From positions 10,083-74,082 of the forward strand of contig CDMY01000242.1 in assembly GCA_001179505.1 (NCBI GenBank): a DNA stretch of 64,000 nucleotides, written 5' to 3'. The DNA comes from Vitrella brassicaformis. Lineage: Eukaryota; Sar; Vitrellaceae. The notes beneath the pieces were generated by a model. The model was not told where the DNA came from and ran no database searches. It worked only from the letters and a program-made list of their open reading frames with translations. Positions within the stretch are counted from its first letter, which is position 1. Each line of letters opens with the position of its first letter. The position numbers and the translations under genes are program-made. Below, piece by piece: positions 58,816-64,000 of this stretch.

Positions 58816-59993
58816 ATGACGTCGGTTCGGATGTTGCTGGCGGGTTTGTTGGGCGTGTTGGCCGTGGGCCTGCTGGGCCTTCCCCTCACCCACGGCAAGA
58901 ACCTCTACACCCAGGAGCTCCACGACGACAGTGAGGGATGGATGGGCGCGAGATCTATGGATCTGTGGATCTATGGATGTCGTGGAGGCTCTGTGTGTGG
59001 TGTGGATGGATGGATGGATGCAGCGGACATAGAGGTGCCCATGGAGGAGCGCATGGACGCCATCAGTGATATCGATAACAACCCCAGTGCCTTCGTTGAG
59101 GCTGGTGCGCAGATAGAAGATGAGCCAATGCCGGCCCACCACCGCCACTCGACATCCGTGCCATTCCGTGGTCTGATGGATGTGTGCATATCTGTCTGTG
59201 CGTCTGTGTGTGTGCAGGGTCCTCGGCTGAGCTGTCATCGGGTGCCCATCTGCAGGTGTCGTTGGCCGCCATCCAACATCATCATCGCCATCCGACATCA
59301 AGCAGCTGGAGCGAGGCAAGGGCAGCCACAAGGCCGCCATAGCGGTGCACCAGGCTGCCATCGTCACACATCAAGAGGCCCTCAACGCCATGGAGGCCGC
59401 CGAGCGAAAGATGAACGCCCTCACCGACCAACCGACCAGCCGCGGTGTGGATGGATCATCGACATGTGTGTGGGTGTGGTGCATCTGTGTGTGTGTGTGT
59501 GTGTGTGCGTGTGTGGGTCAGGGAAGTGTGCGTACGGGTGTGACGGCTGGGACTACGAATGCAGGCCGTCACGCGATGGGGATAGTTGTGGCGTCGGCTG
59601 CAAGTGCTGGAAGAAAAGCTGCGTTGTGAGTACTGACACACTTTGACGACTGGCAGCAACAGACAGACAGAGAGACAGACAGACGCGAAGGATCTCTCTG
59701 TGTGTGTGTGGTCTTCAGGAAGAAGCCGACTACGAGGAGAACGCATGCAAGGAGGTCAAGATCATACACACACACACATGTCATTGTCTGTCTGTCTATG
59801 AGTGTGTCTGTGTGTCTGTGTGTGGGTGCAGGAGGAGCAACTGTGTCTGAAAAACAGCGACAAATGCAAAAAGGCCAAAAATGGGGCGAAGTGTGGCACC
59901 GGCTGCGCGTGCTGGGACAAAAAGTGCATCGTGAGTACTGACACACTTTCTTTGACGACTGGCAGCAACAGACAGACAGACAGACGCTAAGGA

Positions 59994-60027
<34 letters not shown>

Positions 60028-60191
60028 TGTGTGGTCTCTCTGTGCGTGTGTGTGTGGTCTTCAGCATAAATCGATACACCCCAAATACAAGAAGGTCAAG
60101 CCACACACACACACATGTCATTGTATGTCTGTCTGTCAATCTGTGTGTCTGTGTGTGGGTGCAGGCTGACTGCCCGTGGATCCATGACTGA
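58816..60191 (+). CDS. Secreted protein with two cysteine-rich modules
   Basis: ATG 58816 opens a signal-peptide-like MTSVRMLLAGLLGVLAVGLL ending near THGKN. A charged propeptide-like part follows: ADIEVPMEERMDAISDIDNN, DEPMPAHHRHSTSVPFRG, QLERGKGSHKAAIAVHQAAI and LNAMEAAERKMNALTDQPTS. Module 1 (exon 59522-59625) is CAYGCDGWDYECRPSRDGDS then CGVGCKCWKKSC; linker exon 59719-59754 is EEADYEENACKE. Module 2 (59832-59930) is CLKNSDKCKKAKNGAKCGTG then CACWDKKC; linker exon 60065-60094 is HKSIHPKYKK. Last exon ADCPWIHD, TGA 60189-60191. Both modules share the spacing C-x6-C-x8-C-x3-C-x-C-x4-C, with an extra leading Cys in module 1. The pattern suits a small disulfide-bonded fold. I cannot name a known family and make no claim of toxin or antimicrobial action. 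Confidence 0.72.
59522..59831 (+). repeat. Cysteine module unit 1 (two exons plus two introns)
   Basis: Cys exon, intron starting GTGAGTACTGACACACTTT, linker exon, then intron starting GTCAAG with CA then GT tracts. The same order and near-identical intron text recur in unit 2, so the unit was duplicated as genomic DNA. Confidence 0.75.
59832..60164 (+). repeat. Cysteine module unit 2 (two exons plus two introns)
   Basis: Second unit, with intron 59931-60064 repeating the first 19 intron bases and the GACGACTGGCAGCAACAGAC stretch of unit 1, and intron 60095-60164 repeating the GTCAAG/CA/GT layout. Exon sequences have diverged far more than the introns. Confidence 0.75.
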
Positions 60192-61389
60192 GGCGGTGAG
60201 AGCGCGTCTGGCGGCCGGCCCGGGCAGGTCGGTGAGAGACCACAAACAAACAAGACAGACAGACAGACCTCTATATATCAGCAGCGGCACATACATACAA
60301 TACAGCATCAATCCAATCCGGCGTCTGTGCGTCTGTGCGTCTGTGTGTGCAGGTAGATATGTAGCTGTAGCTTACACACCGACGTGGCTAGGGAGGGGGA
60401 GAGAGAGGGGAGAGAGCACTTTGCTTTGCTGACAGCATCAGACAGACACCTCACCTGTCCGGCTACACCATTTCTTTTCAGACGGGCGGGCGGGACACAC
60501 ACACACAGAGGGAGAGAGAGAGAGAGTTTGACACACACAGAGGAATTGGACACACAGGATTTTGCAATGTGTGTGTGTGTGTGATTTGGGTGATCCACCG
60601 TGTGTCTGGCTGTCTGCCTGTGTGGCTGCGCATCCAAGTGTGTGTCCATTGCGTCGGTGGAATGTCCTCTGATTGATGGACGGACCGATTCTTTGCGTGA
60701 CGCCCTGTGTTCATCCGTTCAAGCGGTCCATACGGCGCCGACGAGTCAGTAGTTGAAGCGGTCGACAGTCGACCTATGTCTTTCCCAACACAAACCAATC
60801 CCCTCGGCCCGCCCACCATCACACACACACACACAATAAAGCGGACGATCGTCCTCCTGCAGTGGTGAGCCTTTTGTCTGATGAAATGCCATTTCTCCTC
60901 AACACTCACTCAGTGACGGAACAACAGGCCGGCACCATCATCCCTGAGGCTGGCATGAAATTCGCTGCATCAGGAGCCTTGGCTGGCAACACACATACGC
61001 CCTTCCATGGTGCCCTTTCTATGGCTGAGTGCAGCTGCTTCAAGTTGCTGGCAGTGGCTCCACTGCATGAGGTGCGGCAATGATCTGAGCGATGGGGGAG
61101 AAAGGGGACCACCCTCGATGAACAAACGATGCGATATAGGTGAGACAGACAGACATGGAATCGATGTGTCTGTCATGTGTGTCCACAGCCACGGACAGGC
61201 ACATTCAATTTGCACACCACACCCCCCGGGCCACACGGCGAGAGAATGAACGACACTCACAAGGATTCCCTCCAGCCGTACGTGGCCAATGAAACAAACT
61301 GGCCATCGTCTGTCCGTCTGTCTGTCTGTCTTTGATGAATGAAGGTCTCTGCCACACACCAATCCGATCCTCCCAAACCGCCAGCACCA
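60192..61389. other. Intergenic interval between convergent genes
   Basis: Between the cysteine-module gene and the DP gene. It holds CA/GT and GACA tracts and short open frames; none is supported as a gene. Confidence 0.5.
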
Positions 61390-64000
61390 TCACTCCCTCC
61401 CTCCGTGGCCTTCCTGGCCGCCATCTCCCTCCTGCTGCTGCTGCTGGTGCTGTGTGCGGGGCGATGCCGGTCCACCATCGGCCTGGGAGGGTCCACCCTG
61501 CTGCATCATGGCCGCCTTCTGCTGAATGGCCTGCTTCATCCCCAGGGCGTAGTAGTGGTACGGGTGCATGGTGGGCGACACGGCAGCTGTCGATCCGCCG
61601 TATGCAGCGGCAGCAGCGGCCGCGAAGGGGTGGTGCTGGTACACAGGGGGTGGGCCCGCAGACATCTGATAGACAGACATACAAACATGACAACACGCAT
61701 AGCATAGCACAGCACAAGTCAGTCAAACTTTGTCCGTCTGCTGATGTGATGAGTCTCACCTGTGCAGCCTGCTGGTCTGTGCCCGCCTCGGGTATCCGAT
61801 TTGACAGCCCCGATGCCGGCGAAGCAGCCGCAGCCGCAGCCGCAGAAGTCGCCATGCCGGGTGAGTGCCTCGCTGGCTGCCCCTCAGCCATCCCACCTGC
61901 CTCCTCCCCCGCCCCACCCAGCTGCTGCTGCTGCTGCTGCACCATGATGTTGAACATGTGCTGCCCACCTGCCAGGAAGGCCGCCATGGCAGGGGTGCTG
62001 TCATCCTGCTGCTGCTGCTGCTGCATGGGGGAGTGGGGCTTCATCATCGGAGGCATCACTGGCGGCCTCAGCAGAGGGCGGCCGGCACCTGGCGAGAACG
62101 GAAGACCGCCGGCAATGTGGGGACGGGGGGAGGCCGCTGCTGCTGCCGCGGCCTTTTCCTGCGGTGTGGAAGGCCTCTTGCGTGTGGTGCCGTCGTGTGG
62201 GGGTGTTTGGGGGGGCATCATGGTGAGGATGCGAGCCTGCTCCATCCGCACCTGGGCCATCTCTTGCTGCGGGCACATTGACAGACAGCCGGGCACATTG
62301 ACAGACAGACACGTAGACAGACAGACAGACAGACAGAGAGGCGGTGAGAGGCAGGTTTGTTTCGTCTGGTGGTGAGTTGGCCGGGTGCGTGTGTCCAGTA
62401 CGTACCTGTCTCTGCGCAGCGAGGTGGTCGACGGCTTGTTTGAATGAAGCGCAGTTGTGGTGGAGCCGCTTGAGCACCACACGGTAGTCCTGCACATACA
62501 TAGCACAGAGAGACCACACCACATCCACCCAAATGGGATGGGTGTGAGAGCGACAGTGTGCATCTCATGGCATCGCATGACATGAGGTCACTCTCACTTA
62601 CCTCTAGCGTCATTGGGTGAGTGCAGTGCACCGACACCTCATGGCCCTCCTTGGCCACCTGGTGCACGGCCATACACAAACAAACCACATACATCGCAAC
62701 CGCTTTCCTCCTCCTTGCGGGCTGGGCTTACGTCGCATGAGATGTTGGCCTCTCTCTGCGCGACGGCCATGATGAAGGGGATGGCGTGGCGGTCTTGAGC
62801 ACCAGGCGCCTTGTCACGATTCCTATTCACCTGATGGATGGATCGATGGATGGATGGATGTGCACACAGCAGTGAGGTGATTCAGTGCATGTGTTGCGTG
62901 TGTCTGAGAAAGAGAGAGTGTCTGTGCTCACAGCGACGAGTTGGTCGACGAGTCTGTCGATCTGCATGAGCTCCTGCAGCTTGGCCTTCTTCGTGTTGAC
63001 CGCCTGCTGCAGCTCCAACGCCTGCAACACGTGCATCATGATATCACGACACCACACACACACACACACACACACAGACACACACACACACACAGACACA
63101 CAGACACACACAGATAACGCACGCACACGCAGCCACGCTCAGGTGGGTCTCGTGCGCCCCACTTCTTTCTTGATTTCGACGGATGATCGGTCGCCGGGAC
63201 TCTCGGAGATGCCCTGATGGATGGATGGATGAGCCGAAGAACAGCCATATGGGCCACGGTATACATGCATCGGTGCTGGGTGGGGCGTGGGTGGGGCGTT
63301 GGTGTACCTGCCAGACGAGGTATTTGTTGGCCTTCCGCACCACCCCCAGGGCCAACAGCACATTCAACGCATCATACACACGACGACTGATGACACACAG
63401 ACACACGGCAAAGACACAGCGTCAGGCGGACAATGCAGGTGTGTATGTCCAGTGGCAGCTTCCCTCGGCTGACCGTATGTTCTTCTCCTCCAAAGGCCGG
63501 TCCTTTGAACTCTGCGAACCCTGCGCACGGCACACAACACAAGCCAACACGTCAATGTCTGTCACCCAATGAGTCGCCTCCGCTCTCTAGTTGGAATGTT
63601 GATCTGTACCTCCTGCAGTTCCATGGCGACGAGTGTATCCGCCACCTGGTTGAACGACGTCACGCCATGCTTCTTGACCTCCTCACACACCTGAGAATGC
63701 ACCACAACACACCACAACACACCAGCGCCACACAAAGCGGATGATCTGATTTGTTCTCATGTTTTCTTCTCCTCTCACCCGCACACTGAAGTGTTTGAGT
63801 CCCTTGATGGCCTTGCGCCCCTCCTGGTCGGTCTCCCTCTCCCTCTCCCTCTCATCCACACGCCTCTTACTGCCGGACGAGGGCGTCAGATGCTGATACG
63901 CCACCGGCACGCCGCCAAGCGCAAACGGACTCACCTGTGGGGCCGCAGAGGCAGCAACCTGAGGGATCTGTGGTGCTGCTGATGCCGATGCTGATGTTGA
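61390..64000 (-). CDS. Transcription factor DP (E2F dimerisation partner), N-terminus outside window
   Basis: Nuclear partner of E2F controlling G1/S genes. Reading leftwards from 64000: an Ala/Pro/Gln-rich part, SSGSKRRVDERERERETDQE, then KAIKGLKHFSVRV and CEEVKKHGVTSFNQVADTLV. Next GSQSSKDRPLEEKNI and RRVYDALNVLLALGVVRKAN then KYLVWQ, the DP DNA-binding signature. Dimerisation region: ALELQQAVNTKKAKLQELMQ, NRNRDKAPGAQDRHAIPFIM and AVAQREANISCD (compare the DP 'LPFIIVNTSKKTxIDC' segment), then DYRVVLKRLHHNCASFKQAV. The C-terminal part is long and low-complexity with poly-Gln, poly-Ala, Pro and Met runs (61400-62260), much longer than in animal or plant DP. Stop at 61390-61392 after GHGGRE. 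The RRVYDALNVL motif separates it from E2F (RRIYDITNVL). Confidence 0.88.
63053..63117. repeat. CA dinucleotide tract in a DP intron
   Basis: (CA)n with occasional G. In the sense of the DP gene this is a GT tract near the 5' part of the intron, an exception to the usual CA-first order. Confidence 0.85.

Noticed and set aside
60862-61083. Small plus-strand frame starting MVSLLSDEMPFLL
   Set aside because: Composition is ordinary, but nothing supports it beyond the open frame; an overlapping minus-strand frame is equally open.

Overview
This is a nuclear eukaryotic window: GC-rich, gene-dense, and full of short introns. About 18 protein genes are supported. The introns and intergenic stretches are built largely from simple repeats (CA, GT, GACA, CTGT, CCAT). 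Gene content and style suggest a free-living alveolate alga of the chromerid type, such as Vitrella. This is inferred from overall character, because no taxon-specific marker is present. Nothing prokaryotic, viral or CRISPR-like is seen. Two runs of exactly 300 N are assembly gaps.

Layout. Left part (1-25 kb): a partial SCAMP-like membrane protein (-), then the complete catalytic subunit of DNA polymerase epsilon (+, 1688-13405), then 6.6 kb of repeat-rich sequence without a credible gene, then a three-KH-domain RNA-binding protein (-) head to head with an SR-type splicing factor (+). Middle (25-33 kb): an HMG-box-like acidic nuclear protein (-) head to head with a long disordered RS-rich protein that may carry a SAM-like helix bundle (+), then 2.4 kb without genes. 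Right part (33-60 kb): five copies (called A-E) of a lineage-expanded family that joins a KCTD/T1-like BTB domain to a C-terminal TLDc domain. Interspersed are a small unknown protein, an unknown two-part protein, an ankyrin-BTB protein, a second unknown protein, and a coiled-coil protein with a GAS2-related (GAR) domain. Far right: a secreted protein with two cysteine-rich modules (+) and a DP cell-cycle transcription factor (-) that runs off the window.

Genes alternate strand almost perfectly, so most form head-to-head pairs. Six such intervals hold a shared 11-13 base motif, TGCGAGCTYAAA, or a close relative. Functions of known genes centre on replication and S-phase control (polymerase epsilon, DP), RNA processing (KH, SR), oxidative-stress-type TLDc proteins, cytoskeleton (GAR) and secretion/trafficking (SCAMP, cysteine-rich protein).

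The signals most worth a second look are: (1) introns whose 5' half is CA/GA-rich and 3' half GT/CT-rich in the sense direction, so each could fold on itself; (2) the shared motif in divergent promoters; (3) the BTB-TLDc cluster, of which four copies carry frameshifts and one is intact; (4) the cysteine-module protein, whose exon pair and flanking introns have been duplicated together.
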